The translations under genes and the position numbers were made by a program. Below, piece by piece: positions 17,710 through 26,313 of a stretch of DNA of 64,000 bases. How positions within the stretch are numbered: position 1 is the stretch's first letter; each line of letters begins with the position of its first letter. Source of the stretch: Nitrospira sp. (GTDB taxonomy: Bacteria; Nitrospirota; Nitrospiria; Nitrospirales; Nitrospiraceae); contig CP060501.1 of assembly GCA_024760545.1 (NCBI GenBank), forward strand, positions 2,331,501 to 2,395,500. The letters are read 5' to 3'. The notes beneath the pieces are model-generated. The model was not told the DNA's origin, searched no databases, and worked only from the letters and a program-made list of their open reading frames with translations.

Positions 17710-18760
17710 CCGCTACCTCACCGTCTGGATTTTTTTGGCGATGGGCGCAGGGATCGCCCTTGGTTCCCTGTTTACGAAACTACCGGATGTGCTGAATAGC
17801 CTGTCGGTCGGCACGACGAATCTCCCAATTGCCATCGGCCTGATTCTGATGATGTACCCGCCGCTGGCACGGGTGAAATATGAAGAACTCCCGCTCATCT
17901 TCACGGATTGGAAAATCCTGCTGCTCTCCCTTGTGCAGAATTGGGTAATCAGCCCGGTGCTGATGTTTGGCTTAGCTGTCTTCTTTCTGCATGACTATCC
18001 CGAATACATGACCGGAGTCATTCTCATTGGCCTTGCCCGCTGCATTGCGATGGTCATTGTCTGGAACGACTTGGCCGAGGGCGATAACCAATATGCCGCC
18101 GCGCTGGTGGCCTTTAACAGCGTGTTCCAGCTTCTGTTTTTTAGCGTCTATGCATGGCTGTTTATCAGCGTGCTGCCGCCGCTGTTCGGGCTAAGTGGCC
18201 AGATTATTGAGGTCAGCTTCCGCACCGTTGCCGAAAGTGTGTTCATTTACCTTGGCATTCCTTTTCTCGCCGGATTCTTGTCCCGTATGGTGCTAATCCG
18301 ACAGAAAGGCCGCGCCTGGTATGAGCAGAACTTCATGCCGAAGATTGCGCCGCTGACCCTGATAGCGTTGTTGTTTACTATCTTTGCGATGTTTTCACTT
18401 AAAGGCGGCATGGTGATGGAATTGCCGCTTGATGTGCTGAGGATTGCCATCCCGCTGGCGATTTATTTCGTGGTGATGTTCTTTATCAGCTTCCTGATGG
18501 GCAAAGCCCTAGGGGCTGATTACGGAAGGACAACCGCGACCAGCTTTACAGCGGCCAGCAATAATTTCGAGCTGTCCATCGCTGTGGCCATTGCCGCGTT
18601 CGGACTCAGTTCTTCCGTCGCGTTCGCTACCGTTATCGGCCCCTTGGTTGAAGTTCCAGTTCTCATTTCTCTGGTGAGTGTCGCGTTTTGGCTGCGCGAG
18701 AAATTATTCACCAACTATCAAAACAGGTCAGCGACAGATTTAGCGAAAGCCCAATCCTAG
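17669..18760 (+). CDS. acr3: Arsenite efflux transporter ACR3
   Basis: A 363-residue inner-membrane carrier with about ten predicted helices, exporting As(OH)3 using the proton gradient. [20 protein letters not shown] is the typical ACR3 N-terminus. The conserved Cys lies in [20 protein letters not shown] and the conserved Glu in [16 protein letters not shown]. The ATG at 17669 lies inside arsC, so the two are tightly coupled. It ends the operon, completing a reduce-and-export arsenic resistance pathway. Confidence 0.95.
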   Translation: MAACCSPRRLSFLDRYLTVWIFLAMGAGIALGSLFTKLPDVLNSLSVGTTNLPIAIGLILMMYPPLARVKYEELPLIFTDWKILLLSLVQNWVISPVLMFGLAVFFLHDYPEYMTGVILIGLARCIAMVIVWNDLAEGDNQYAAALVAFNSVFQLLFFSVYAWLFISVLPPLFGLSGQIIEVSFRTVAESVFIYLGIPFLAGFLSRMVLIRQKGRAWYEQNFMPKIAPLTLIALLFTIFAMFSLKGGMVMELPLDVLRIAIPLAIYFVVMFFISFLMGKALGADYGRTTATSFTAASNNFELSIAVAIAAFGLSSSVAFATVIGPLVEVPVLISLVSVAFWLREKLFTNYQNRSATDLAKAQS

Positions 18761-18791
18761 CACCGTACCGTTGCCTGCTACCATTTACCAC

Positions 18792-19001
18792 TCACGCGCT
18801 TTGCCGCTGCATCTGCACGGGTGGGCATTTTACCGACCCATAGGAGCAGAACACGCAGCAGTCCCCATCTTTTCGCCGCAGCACCGCTTTGCATTGTGGG
18901 CATTCGTAAACCTGCAAACATGCGTCTATCGGCATTGTTTCTGTCACAGCATTCTGACATTGCGGGCACGTCAAAACCGATTGGAGCAGTGCGTCTGCCA
19001 T
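18792..19001 (-). CDS. GDCCVFCSYG-motif small Cys-rich protein
   Basis: A 69-residue protein with two CxxC pairs (LTCPQCQNAV, YECPQCKAVL) that should form a zinc ribbon, and the block GDCCVFCSYGSVKCPPVQ near the C-terminus. That block is typical of a short uncharacterised protein found beside mercury and other metal resistance genes. AAAGGAG lies 5 nt before the ATG and inside the end of the merP-like gene, so the two are co-transcribed. The family is recognised; the biochemical role is not known. Confidence 0.75.
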   Translation of the reverse strand: MADALLQSVLTCPQCQNAVTETMPIDACLQVYECPQCKAVLRRKDGDCCVFCSYGSVKCPPVQMQRQSA

Positions 19002-19002
19002 A

Positions 19003-19200
19003 TCACTCCTTTCCCATTACCGAGGGGTATCCCGCCTCGGTCGTGGCTTTTGTCAACATTCCCGGCGTGGCCTTGTCAGAGTCGAAGGTTACCGTGGCAG
19101 TTTTCTTGTCAAATTCCACCGTAACATGGCTCACTCCCGGCACTTTTTCGAGGGCTTTCTTTACGGTGACGGGGAAAAGTTCGCACGTCATATTCTTCAC
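19003..19200 (-). CDS. MerP-like metal-binding protein, truncated and altered
   Basis: A heavy-metal-associated (HMA) fold: FPVTVKKALEKVPGVSHVTV, then DKATPGMLTKATTEAGYPS, as in MerP. Two things are odd. The signal peptide of MerP is absent: the frame is blocked by a stop about 22 codons before the ATG used here. The metal site reads NMTCELFP where MerP has a CxxC-type pair, so the second Cys is replaced by Phe. It is probably cytosolic and weak or inactive in Hg(II) binding. An 8-bp hairpin (CCGCCGCG / CGCGGCGG) lies upstream at 19391-19417. No merT or merA is nearby. Confidence 0.6.
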   Translation of the reverse strand: MKNMTCELFPVTVKKALEKVPGVSHVTVEFDKKTATVTFDSDKATPGMLTKATTEAGYPSVMGKE

Positions 19201-19431
19201 GTTGAGCTCGGACGAAAAGGGGTCGGGAGTCTTTTTACCAGACGGGTCGAGCGGAGCTTAGTATTGCAGTTTGACGGAAGGACGCTGGAGGGGGTTTTCC
19301 GCGCGCAGCAAATTACCTTACAGCGATAAATAGCGCGCGGCCCACACGAAGGGCGGTATTGAAATTAATCTCCTGGAGGTATTGAATATCCGCCGCGATT
19401 TGATCGAACGCGGCGGCACGCGCAAGCGAGG

Positions 19432-19509
<78 letters not shown>

Positions 19510-19551
19510 CACCGGGTATTGAATTGTTGATACCGACTACCAGAGGCGGTT

Positions 19552-19628
19552 TGGTGCGCCTGACAGGATTTGAACCTGTGGCCCTCAGCTCCGGAGGCTG
19601 ATGCTCTATCCAGCTGAGCTACAGGCGC
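19552..19628 (-). tRNA. tRNA-Arg (CCG)
   Basis: 77 nt with encoded CCA. Acceptor GCGCCTG / CAGGCGC, D-loop AGCTCAGCTGGATAGAGC, anticodon loop CTCCGGA giving CCG, T-arm AGGTTCAAATCCT. It lies 42 nt from tRNA-Lys on the same strand, probably in one transcript. Confidence 0.97.
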
Positions 19629-19675
19629 TCCTGCAACCAAGGAAGCTCACCTTAGCATAGCGCCAAAGACACTGT

Positions 19676-20329
19676 CTAGGTCGTGTCAGTCGCTGTTCCC
19701 GCCTCGGATTCAGGCAAGAAAGCATACGGCAAAAGCAGCTCCTCGCCCTCGGCTCCCAGCCGGTCACGCAAGGTTCCAAGCTCTTCCGCTTCCCTCTCCA
19801 CGAGACGGCTCTCTTGCTCGCGAAGCGCGTTGGACAGGCGGATAAGCGGAACGGCGGTTTGCACCACACAGGCGCCATGGACGCGTTCTCCGTCATCCGT
19901 GGGAATTCCCATAGAGCGACAGACCAGCGGGCGAAAGTCATAGAGTCCACAGCTTCCATCGCGTTCCAAAGCCGGACAAGGCAGGGCATCGAACCGCTCG
20001 ATGAGGCCATCGATTTCCCCATCCGGCCATCGATCGATGAAGTGATTCGTGATCAGTGCAGGTGCCGCAACGGCGAGCGTGCTGACTTGCTCTCTAGCTT
20101 TCTCCTCTATCCTCATCCGGTGTTCGTCAGGCAGCGACCGAAGACCGCGCTGAATCTCCCGCTTGTCGAGGAGGGTTACAGGAAACAGGCCCATACAACA
20201 GTGGGAGCAACCTTGGCGACACGGGAGAGTTCCAAGAAGGGCGGCGCCGGCGCGATCAAACCATTGCGAGGTGTTTTGAAAGAGTTGAGAGGGTTGCACG
20301 AGAAACACTCCCGGCAGATCAGCTCTCAT
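19676..20329 (-). CDS. YkgJ-type cysteine cluster protein
   Basis: A 217-residue protein with the CxxxCxxCC cluster CRQGCSHCCMGLFPVTLLDK near residue 37 and later Cys in LPCPALERDGSCGLYDFRPL and VCRSMGIP. This is the pattern of the YkgJ (CxxCxxCC) family, proposed to chelate Zn or an Fe-S cluster. The ATG overlaps the upstream gene by 11 bases, so the pair is translationally coupled. Function unknown beyond metal binding. Confidence 0.75.
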   Translation of the reverse strand: MRADLPGVFLVQPSQLFQNTSQWFDRAGAALLGTLPCRQGCSHCCMGLFPVTLLDKREIQRGLRSLPDEHRMRIEEKAREQVSTLAVAAPALITNHFIDRWPDGEIDGLIERFDALPCPALERDGSCGLYDFRPLVCRSMGIPTDDGERVHGACVVQTAVPLIRLSNALREQESRLVEREAEELGTLRDRLGAEGEELLLPYAFLPESEAGTATDTT

Positions 20330-20879
20330 CCGAGCCCGACAGATCCACGATCAAATCGCCCTTCGGCGAATAAAAGCCTTGGTTGTCGATCTGTACGATA
20401 CCGTTGCATTGTTCTTGATAGAATTCGAGGATCCATCCATTGAAATCATAGCCCTCGTCTGTCAGATCCTTCTCAGCCATCCGCGTCGTCAGAATGAACC
20501 GGCACCGCGTGACGTACTCGAGAGCCAGCTGCGCCTCCACCTCATCGTGAGCGGTGAGCATGTTCACGAATTGGGCTTTTTCCTGATCGAACACATCCCG
20601 ATAGCTGCCACGATCTCGTAGACAGAACAGATGGATCGGTTTGCGATCCCGATGGTACCCCAAGGCCACGTGAACCCAAGCCCATTCCTGGAGCACCGCT
20701 TCATCCAGATTGGGAGGCAGGATCGGACTTTGCCCGCGGGACTTTAAAAAATCGATCAACAGCTGGAGTGGAGGTGAGTTTTCCTTCTGGCAGAATACAC
20801 GAGAATAGAGAACACTCTCGGTCTCCCCTGGGACACTCTCTTCTTTACCTAGGTGTAATAATGGCAGTTCTTTACCCAT
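20319..20879 (-). CDS. Conserved-looking hypothetical protein
   Basis: A 186-residue soluble protein. A central Trp-rich segment (VLQEWAWVHVALGYHRDRKP) and the region LEYVTRCRFILTTRMAEKDL look well folded. There is no signal peptide or membrane segment, and I recognise no family. It is coupled to the YkgJ-type gene downstream, so the two may act together. TGGAAG precedes the ATG. Confidence 0.65.
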   Translation of the reverse strand: MGKELPLLHLGKEESVPGETESVLYSRVFCQKENSPPLQLLIDFLKSRGQSPILPPNLDEAVLQEWAWVHVALGYHRDRKPIHLFCLRDRGSYRDVFDQEKAQFVNMLTAHDEVEAQLALEYVTRCRFILTTRMAEKDLTDEGYDFNGWILEFYQEQCNGIVQIDNQGFYSPKGDLIVDLSGSDES

Positions 20880-21010
20880 AATCTTCCACTATGTCAAGAG
20901 CCGTTTATGCCGATCGTCTGAGACCAACCAGCTCTACTGTACCCTTCCATTTGTTGCTACCGCAAGGGGTGGTATAGGCATTTTCCCTGCGCCAGACGCA
21001 GTTTTTCTCG

Positions 21011-21039
21011 TTGACAGCCCTCAGACTCTTGGCTACACT
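21011..21039 (+). promoter_or_regulatory. Probable promoter of the HU gene
   Basis: TTGACA (21011-21016), 17-bp spacer, TACACT (21034-21039). The predicted transcript would start near 21046, leaving a leader of about 125 nt before the HU start at 21172. The 20880-21010 stretch upstream shows nothing else. Confidence 0.6.
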
Positions 21040-21171
21040 CTCGCGGGCTTTCACCATATGAACATTGGTCAGCATTCGACGATGCCAAGTGCCGGTCTAG
21101 ACGTTTTCCCACGAGGCACGTCAGCGAGAATGTAGACTCACTTCATCTCTCACCTTCAAGGAGGTTCACGA

Positions 21172-21459
21172 ATGGCAAAATCAATGACGAAGTCACAGAT
21201 TGCGGATTACTTGGCCGGAAAAGCCGGCATCACGAAGAAAGGTGCGGTCCAGATCCTCGATGATCTGGCGGCTTTGGCTTATCGTGAGGCCAAGAACGTC
21301 TTTACCGTGCCCGGCATCGGCAAGCTCAAGTTGGCCAACCGAAAGGCTCGTATCGGCCGCAACCCTCAGACCGGCGCAGAGATCAAGATTCCGGCAAAGC
21401 GGGTCGTCAAGTTTCGCGTAGCGAAGGCTGCTAAGGACTCGATTCTCGGCAAGAAGTAA
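21172..21459 (+). CDS. HU-family DNA-binding protein
   Basis: A 95-residue nucleoid protein that binds and bends DNA as a dimer. MTKSQIADYLAGKAGITKKG forms the helical base. The beta-arm signature GIGKLKLANRKARIGRNPQT contains the conserved RxGRNPQTG turn, followed by IKIPAKRVVKFRVAKAAKD. AAGGAGG precedes the ATG. It is followed by a strong hairpin terminator, so the gene is probably transcribed alone. Confidence 0.95.
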   Translation: MAKSMTKSQIADYLAGKAGITKKGAVQILDDLAALAYREAKNVFTVPGIGKLKLANRKARIGRNPQTGAEIKIPAKRVVKFRVAKAAKDSILGKK

Positions 21460-21540
21460 AGAGGGTTCCGGCATTTGAGCGCCGTGCCGGCGCCTGATCC
21501 GTTTGGATGAGATTCATCCGCTGACCGACAACATACGAAG

Positions 21541-21569
21541 GGGGTCGAGACCGCCGAGGTCTCGACCCC
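21541..21569. terminator. Hairpin terminator after HU
   Basis: Perfect 12-bp stem GGGGTCGAGACC / GGTCTCGACCCC with a 5-nt loop, followed on the plus strand by TTTCCTTTTCTT. It lies between convergent genes and may also stop the minus-strand MoaD-like gene. Confidence 0.88.
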
Positions 21570-21591
21570 TTTCCTTTTCTTCGTCTACCCC

Positions 21592-21867
21592 TCAGGGATC
21601 CGATGGCCCAAGTCCGCTGCCTCCCATTCCATCGTGCCCGATCAGACGAATGGCATCTCCATCCTGAACAAGCGAATCCTCACTGGCTATCCGCTTATTG
21701 ATGGTTACAAACACCTTCTTTTCCCGCAGCAACTGCAGGAGGTGGCGAAGCTGCACTCCTTGCCGTTGGATCAGTCGGCGGACAGACATGGGCTGGTCGA
21801 GTTCACATGCCAGATCCCGCTCTCCATCCACGGTTTGCAGTTGCCCGGTCAACATGATGGTCACCAT
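21592..21867 (-). CDS. MoaD/ThiS-like ubiquitin-fold protein with C-terminal extension
   Basis: A 91-residue beta-grasp protein: VRRLIQRQGVQLRHLLQLLR, then KVFVTINKRIASEDSLVQDG and DAIRLIGHDGMGG. Sulfur carriers of this family end in an exposed Gly-Gly that is adenylated and thiocarboxylated. Here Gly-Gly is followed by eight more residues (SGLGPSDP), so either a protease must trim it or it is not a carrier. No E1-like (MoeB/ThiF), moaE or JAMM gene is adjacent. The target pathway is unknown. Confidence 0.7.
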   Translation of the reverse strand: MVTIMLTGQLQTVDGERDLACELDQPMSVRRLIQRQGVQLRHLLQLLREKKVFVTINKRIASEDSLVQDGDAIRLIGHDGMGGSGLGPSDP

Positions 21868-21949
21868 GCCTGTTGTTCCTCATCTGTGTGAAGGTTCCCC
21901 ATGGTGGGATAGTTGACTCGCCCGGCATCTCTCCTGATAATGGGCGAGT

Positions 21950-22375
21950 ATGCCATCGCTTGATGTTCAAAACCCCGAAATGCCCGACCTCCAGTTTGTC
22001 CTCTTCGTTGCAGCTCTTTGCACGTCTGATCTGCCGACGCTGAACATCTCGCCGGAGCTCCGGACCACCATTTTTGACCGCTGCTGGGCGCTCATCCACA
22101 CCGAGCCGCCTCCGACGAATCCCAAAGAACGAGTGCTTGACCTTCGAGGAGGAACGGAGCTGACACTCGACGCCTGCGCTTCTACGATCCGATCTCTCTT
22201 CACCGAAGCCAACATTACCACCCTCGTGTGGGACCATCCGGTGAGTGAACCGAGCATGAACAGCTCCCCTGAGGCCCTTCCGCTTATTGATCGCTTGGGG
22301 CGATTGTATCCCGGTGACCCGAACGTCGTCGATCCTTCTCATCAGCCCCCTGGCGGGTCGAATCCAACGCAATGA
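21950..22375 (+). CDS. Hypothetical protein
   Basis: A 141-residue protein starting MPSLDVQNPEMPDLQFVLFV. The middle region (KERVLDLRGGTELTLDACAS, then TTLVWDHPVSEPS) looks alpha/beta with no identifiable motif. No signal peptide is evident. It ends 12 bases before rfbC, so the two are probably co-transcribed. I recognise no family. Confidence 0.5.
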   Translation: MPSLDVQNPEMPDLQFVLFVAALCTSDLPTLNISPELRTTIFDRCWALIHTEPPPTNPKERVLDLRGGTELTLDACASTIRSLFTEANITTLVWDHPVSEPSMNSSPEALPLIDRLGRLYPGDPNVVDPSHQPPGGSNPTQ

Positions 22376-22387
22376 CCAGAGGATACC

Positions 22388-22948
22388 GTGCGTGTGACTT
22401 CCATTGACATTCCTGGTGTGCTCTTGCTCGAACCCTCTGTCCTTTCCGATCGTCGAGGGCGTTTTATGGAAACGTATCACGAGCGTCGTTACCGAGAAGC
22501 CGGCCTCGAAGAGGGATTCGTCCAGGACAACTACTCCAAATCCGTCCGGAATACCGTGCGCGGCCTTCATTTTCAAGAACCTCGGGCACAGGGGAAGCTC
22601 GTCATGGTCCTTGAGGGGACTGTGTACGACGTCATCGTCGATATCCGCAAGGGGTCGCCGACATTCAGCAAGTGGTACGGCGTCGAGCTCTCAGCTGAGA
22701 ATCCGCTGCAAATTTACATTCCTCCGGGCTGCGCTCATGGTTTTTGCGTGACGAGCGACACCGCCTCCTTCTTGTATAAGTGCACGGCCTACTATTCGCC
22801 GCAAGATGACCGAGGCATCCTCTGGAACGACCCTGCTTTGGGGATTCTCTGGCCGGTCAGCGAGCCTATTCTCTCAGCAAAAGACCAAGGCCACCGTACA
22901 CTGGCAGGAATGGAAGCAGAATTGCCCGTCTATAGACCGACGACCTAG
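22388..22948 (+). CDS. rfbC: dTDP-4-dehydrorhamnose 3,5-epimerase
   Basis: A 186-residue cupin enzyme of dTDP-L-rhamnose synthesis for surface polysaccharide. It starts at a GTG (MRVTSIDIPGVLLLEPSVLS). RGRFMETYHERRY and VQDNYSKSVRNTVRGLHFQE carry the substrate-binding and catalytic His; YKCTAYYSPQDDRGILWNDP is the usual C-terminal signature with the catalytic Tyr. Length is normal. rfbA, rfbB and rfbD are not in this window. Confidence 0.95.
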   Translation: MRVTSIDIPGVLLLEPSVLSDRRGRFMETYHERRYREAGLEEGFVQDNYSKSVRNTVRGLHFQEPRAQGKLVMVLEGTVYDVIVDIRKGSPTFSKWYGVELSAENPLQIYIPPGCAHGFCVTSDTASFLYKCTAYYSPQDDRGILWNDPALGILWPVSEPILSAKDQGHRTLAGMEAELPVYRPTT

Positions 22949-23085
22949 CTGAATCCTCACTCTCGGATCGTGTTATACCAGCTGTACCACTGACTTTGCC
23001 GACAAGGACATGGGTCCGGCTGTCCTAGTGACAGCACAACCACGAGTGTGGTATGAGTCCTCGTAACTTCTACCCATATTGGCAC

Positions 23086-23163
23086 GTCCCCATCGTCTAG
23101 CCTGGCCTAGGACATTGCCCTTTCAAGGCAGTAACACGGGTTCAAATCCCGTTGGGGACACCA
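23086..23163 (+). tRNA. tRNA-Glu (TTC)
   Basis: 78 nt with encoded CCA. Acceptor GTCCCCA / TGGGGAC, anticodon loop CTTTCAA giving TTC, T-arm CGGGTTCAAATCCCG. The gene remains whole after integration of the element to its right. The 3' half also encodes, on the opposite strand, the end of the serine integrase. Confidence 0.97.
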
Positions 23164-24786
23164 CTGACCAGGGAGCAGAAATTCTGTAGCTTTTTCAAAG
23201 AGTGGCAGATAGCTTCCGGTTCCGAGAATTCGATACCCCCGCCGTTCCCCGTTCCGAACAATTTCAAATCGTAGCGGCTGATCCAGAAGAGTCCTCAGTA
23301 GCTGGCGAGCCCCGGGCACATGGCGGCTGAGCAGTCCCTGCAGGTCAGCAAGCCGGGATTTGAGTTCCCGTTTTAATCGACCCTCATCTAACGAATCGAT
23401 CGTCGTCTCCCTCTCGGTGAGCTGCTCCAGTTCCTTGGTTAGTTCCACTCGTCTGGCTTCCTCGACCTGCAGTTGCTTGAGGAGAGGATCCATCGCCTGA
23501 CCCTTGCCGATGGCGTCGACGAGATTCTTTTCATAAGCTTCAATCAGAGATAACTCCCGCTCAATGGCAGTCTTTCGATCCAGCTGCGGACCCTGCCCAG
23601 CCCTATGTTTCTCAAGGGCCTTTCTGATCGCCACCTTGATCATGTCTTCGCTCAACGCTTCTTCCAGCGACTTCAGCACAATCTGATCCAGGAATTCTTG
23701 CTCAACCAGGGAAGAGTTCTTACAGATGGATGACCCTCGCTGCTTGTAATACGCGCAGCCGTAGTAACGTCCCTTCTTTCGTTGATAGTCCTGCCCTACA
23801 ATCTGCATCGGTCCTCCGCAATGCCCACAGCGGGCCATCCCGGTAAGCAGATATTTGGATTCGGTGTCTCTGAAAACGGGCTTAGCTTTCTCCTGATTGC
23901 TGGCTAATCTTGCCTCGACATGTGTCCACACCTGCGAGGTGATAATCCTCAGATCTGGTGCATCCATCCGGATGACTTCCTTTTCTGCACGCTGCCGGCG
24001 CCGCTTCGTTCCACCGCGCACGAACTTCTGAAGGCGCCCATAGACAATTTCACCCCGATAGAGTGGCCGATAGAGAATTTCTCGAACGGCACTGGGTGCC
24101 CAGCCACGCGGGCTTCGACGCGGCGCCAGCACCCCTTCCGCATTCAACCGTTTGGCGATTCGCCCAATGCCTAGCCCGCCGGCATACATGTCGAAAATCT
24201 GTCGGACAATCGTCGCCTCTGTTTCGTTCACGACTCGCAATACATGGAGCCGCCGGCCCGCGGATGAGAGGACCTCTTTGTTGTCATATCCGTATACCTT
24301 GCCTCCAGTGACATGGCCGGCCTTCGCCTTCCTGAGCATTGCGTCATAGGTGCGCTGCTTCGCCCGCTCTCGCTCCATTTCTGAAGAGAAGTTCACGAGC
24401 GACAGCATAACCTTATCCATGGCATTGTCGAGTGTGCGTTCCCGGTCCTCCAGATAGAAGAACACGCGGACACCAGCATCAGTGATCCGTTTCAGCGCAT
24501 ATGCCGTTTCAATCTGCTCGCGCCCAAGTCGGGATTCTTCGGACATGATCAGAATCTGAAAGGCCGGGCGAGGACTGAGCGCATTCATCAACCGAGTGAA
24601 GCCCGGCCGCTTCACGAATTCCGCTCCGGATATCCCGTCGTCGACAAAGATATGCTCATCAGAAAGGCCCCAGCCCTTCTTTGCAGCATAAGCCTTTGCA
24701 TGCTCAATCTGTCGGGTTACAGACTTCTCTTCATCGCTCACGCCGTTTTGTTCAGTCGATTTGCGGGCATAGATTGAAGCAATCAT
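23107..24786 (-). CDS. Large serine recombinase (integrase)
   Basis: A 559-residue site-specific integrase. The N-terminal catalytic domain begins MIASIYARKSTEQNGVSDEE with nucleophile Ser10, plus SEESRLGREQIETAYALKRI. The recombinase domain lies near 170-290 (YGYDNKEVLSSAGRRLHVLR). A zinc-ribbon (CGHCGGPMQIVGQDY, later Cys in YGCAYYKQRGSSICKN) and a long coiled coil (about 390-480) follow. The last 57 bases lie in tRNA-Glu, which supplies the final residues (DLNPCYCLERAMS) and stop. Joining the element ends instead gives a 24-residue tail. It overlaps the upstream small gene by 4 nt. Confidence 0.93.
   Translation of the reverse strand: MIASIYARKSTEQNGVSDEEKSVTRQIEHAKAYAAKKGWGLSDEHIFVDDGISGAEFVKRPGFTRLMNALSPRPAFQILIMSEESRLGREQIETAYALKRITDAGVRVFFYLEDRERTLDNAMDKVMLSLVNFSSEMERERAKQRTYDAMLRKAKAGHVTGGKVYGYDNKEVLSSAGRRLHVLRVVNETEATIVRQIFDMYAGGLGIGRIAKRLNAEGVLAPRRSPRGWAPSAVREILYRPLYRGEIVYGRLQKFVRGGTKRRRQRAEKEVIRMDAPDLRIITSQVWTHVEARLASNQEKAKPVFRDTESKYLLTGMARCGHCGGPMQIVGQDYQRKKGRYYGCAYYKQRGSSICKNSSLVEQEFLDQIVLKSLEEALSEDMIKVAIRKALEKHRAGQGPQLDRKTAIERELSLIEAYEKNLVDAIGKGQAMDPLLKQLQVEEARRVELTKELEQLTERETTIDSLDEGRLKRELKSRLADLQGLLSRHVPGARQLLRTLLDQPLRFEIVRNGERRGYRILGTGSYLPLFEKATEFLLPGQWCPQRDLNPCYCLERAMS
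23148..23163. repeat. Left attachment core, tRNA-Glu 3' end
   Basis: CCCGTTGGGGACACCA, identical to 47614-47629. These 16 bases cover the acceptor arm's 3' strand and the CCA end. Flanking bases differ on both sides. Confidence 0.88.
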
Positions 24787-24986
24787 TCGACGGACTCTCC
24801 TGAGAGGACGGCAGTATTCTCCTGTGCGCTGGATCTGTCAATGCTAACTCCTGAAGATAGCTGAGGATATCGCCTGAGATCTTGTAGCACGAGGTCGGCG
24901 AGTAAGTCCGTGATCTGCTCGAAGACATCGTGCGGATAACGACTTCCTCGTCCTTGATCGATGTGTTGGACAACAGGGGCGTTCAT
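24783..24986 (-). CDS. Small hypothetical protein between helicase and integrase
   Basis: A 67-residue frame starting MNAPVVQHIDQGRGSRYPHD and continuing VFEQITDLLADLVLQDLRRY. The start at 24986 follows the helicase stop by a few bases, and the stop overlaps the integrase ATG by 4 nt (ATGA-type), supporting a three-gene operon. The helical middle looks protein-like. The position suggests a recombination directionality or replication accessory factor, but nothing in the sequence proves it. Confidence 0.55.
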   Translation of the reverse strand: MNAPVVQHIDQGRGSRYPHDVFEQITDLLADLVLQDLRRYPQLSSGVSIDRSSAQENTAVLSGESVE

Positions 24987-24990
24987 CGCA

Positions 24991-26313
24991 CTAAGATTCC
25001 AGATCCTCAAACCGCACATACTGTTTCACAAATCCAAGCCGCAGCTCACCCGTTGGGCCATTTCGATGCTTACGGACCAAGATCTCGGCAAGACCCTTAT
25101 CGAGTGATTCTTCGTGGTAGACTTCGTCCCGATACAGCATGAGCACGATGTCAGCATCTTGCTCGATGGATCCACTCTCACGAAGATCAGAGAGAATCGG
25201 GCGCTTACTCTCACGCTTTTCACATTCCCGCGAGAGTTGAGACAGCGTGACGACGGTCACTTCTAGCTCTTTAGCCAGGGACTTCAGACCTCGGGAGATT
25301 TCCGACACCTCGACCTGGCGGCCGTCTCGCTTCCTCACTCCTTCCATGAGTTGGAGATAATCGAGGAAGAGAATATCCACTTGCTTCTTGACCCTGAGCT
25401 GGCGAACCTTCGCTCGTAATCGATCGATGTTGAGCATGCCGGAGTCGTCGTAGTGGATTGGAAGGTTACTGAGTGACATCGCCGAAGTGGCCACCCGGCG
25501 TTTCTCGTCGTCACTCAGCTGCCCATTGTTCAGCGCAAATAGATCCACGCCCGCGTCAATGGCGACCATCCTCATGACCAACTGGCGCCGACTCATTTCG
25601 AGGGAAACAATTGCCACGTTAGACCCTGCACGTGCCGCGGCCATGGCAGCCTGACACATGAGCGAGGTTTTACCCATCGAAGGTCGAGCGGCCATAACCA
25701 CCAAGTCACTCTGTTGCCATCCACCCAACATCCGGTCGAGGGCTATCAATCCTGTAGTGATGCCGCTGATCCTTTCTCCACGGCACTGCATCATCTCGAT
25801 ATGATTCAAGGTCTCGTGAATCACGTCCATGTGCGATTGCCAGACCCGGACCTGCCGCGCCCAACAGGCGTTGTACAGCCGGCGTTCTGCTTCGATCGCA
25901 ATTAGTTCGGAAGACTTCTTCTCCTCGGACCTCGTGAGGATTTCGCGTCCGATGTCGCGTAAGGCCCGCAACACTGAGAGTTCCTTGACCATCCTTATAT
26001 GGGTCTGAATGTTCGAAGCCGATGGCACGGCTAAACTGAGCTCGTTGAGATACGCGAGGCCTCCGATCTCTCGAATCACACCGGCTGACTCCAATTCATT
26101 CGAGACTGCGAGCGGCTCAATCGTGTCATTCCTTCCAGCGACGCGTTTCATCGCGGCAAAAATCTGTTGGTTCCGACGGAAGTACCAATCCTCCTCGCTG
26201 ACCACCTCCGCGACGTCATCGAACGATCCTCCGAGAAGCAGGGCTCCGAGGACAGCCATTTCGATTTCTTCACTATGCGGTGGCAGTGTTGGGAACAGTT
26301 GCGCGTCGCTCAT
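24991..26313 (-). CDS. DnaB-like replicative helicase
   Basis: A 440-residue hexameric 5'-3' helicase. The N-terminal domain starts LPPHSEEIEMAVLGALLLGG. The RecA-like domain has Walker A in AARPSMGKTSLMCQAAMAAA and Walker B in DILFLDYLQLMEG, then SQLSRECEKRESKRPILSDL and SGSIEQDADIVLMLYRDEVY, all DnaB signatures. AAGGAG before the ATG decides start 26313. It overlaps the replication protein upstream by 41 bases. Element-borne DnaB with a DUF1376 protein is a phage-type replication module. Confidence 0.93.
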   Translation of the reverse strand: MSDAQLFPTLPPHSEEIEMAVLGALLLGGSFDDVAEVVSEEDWYFRRNQQIFAAMKRVAGRNDTIEPLAVSNELESAGVIREIGGLAYLNELSLAVPSASNIQTHIRMVKELSVLRALRDIGREILTRSEEKKSSELIAIEAERRLYNACWARQVRVWQSHMDVIHETLNHIEMMQCRGERISGITTGLIALDRMLGGWQQSDLVVMAARPSMGKTSLMCQAAMAAARAGSNVAIVSLEMSRRQLVMRMVAIDAGVDLFALNNGQLSDDEKRRVATSAMSLSNLPIHYDDSGMLNIDRLRAKVRQLRVKKQVDILFLDYLQLMEGVRKRDGRQVEVSEISRGLKSLAKELEVTVVTLSQLSRECEKRESKRPILSDLRESGSIEQDADIVLMLYRDEVYHEESLDKGLAEILVRKHRNGPTGELRLGFVKQYVRFEDLES

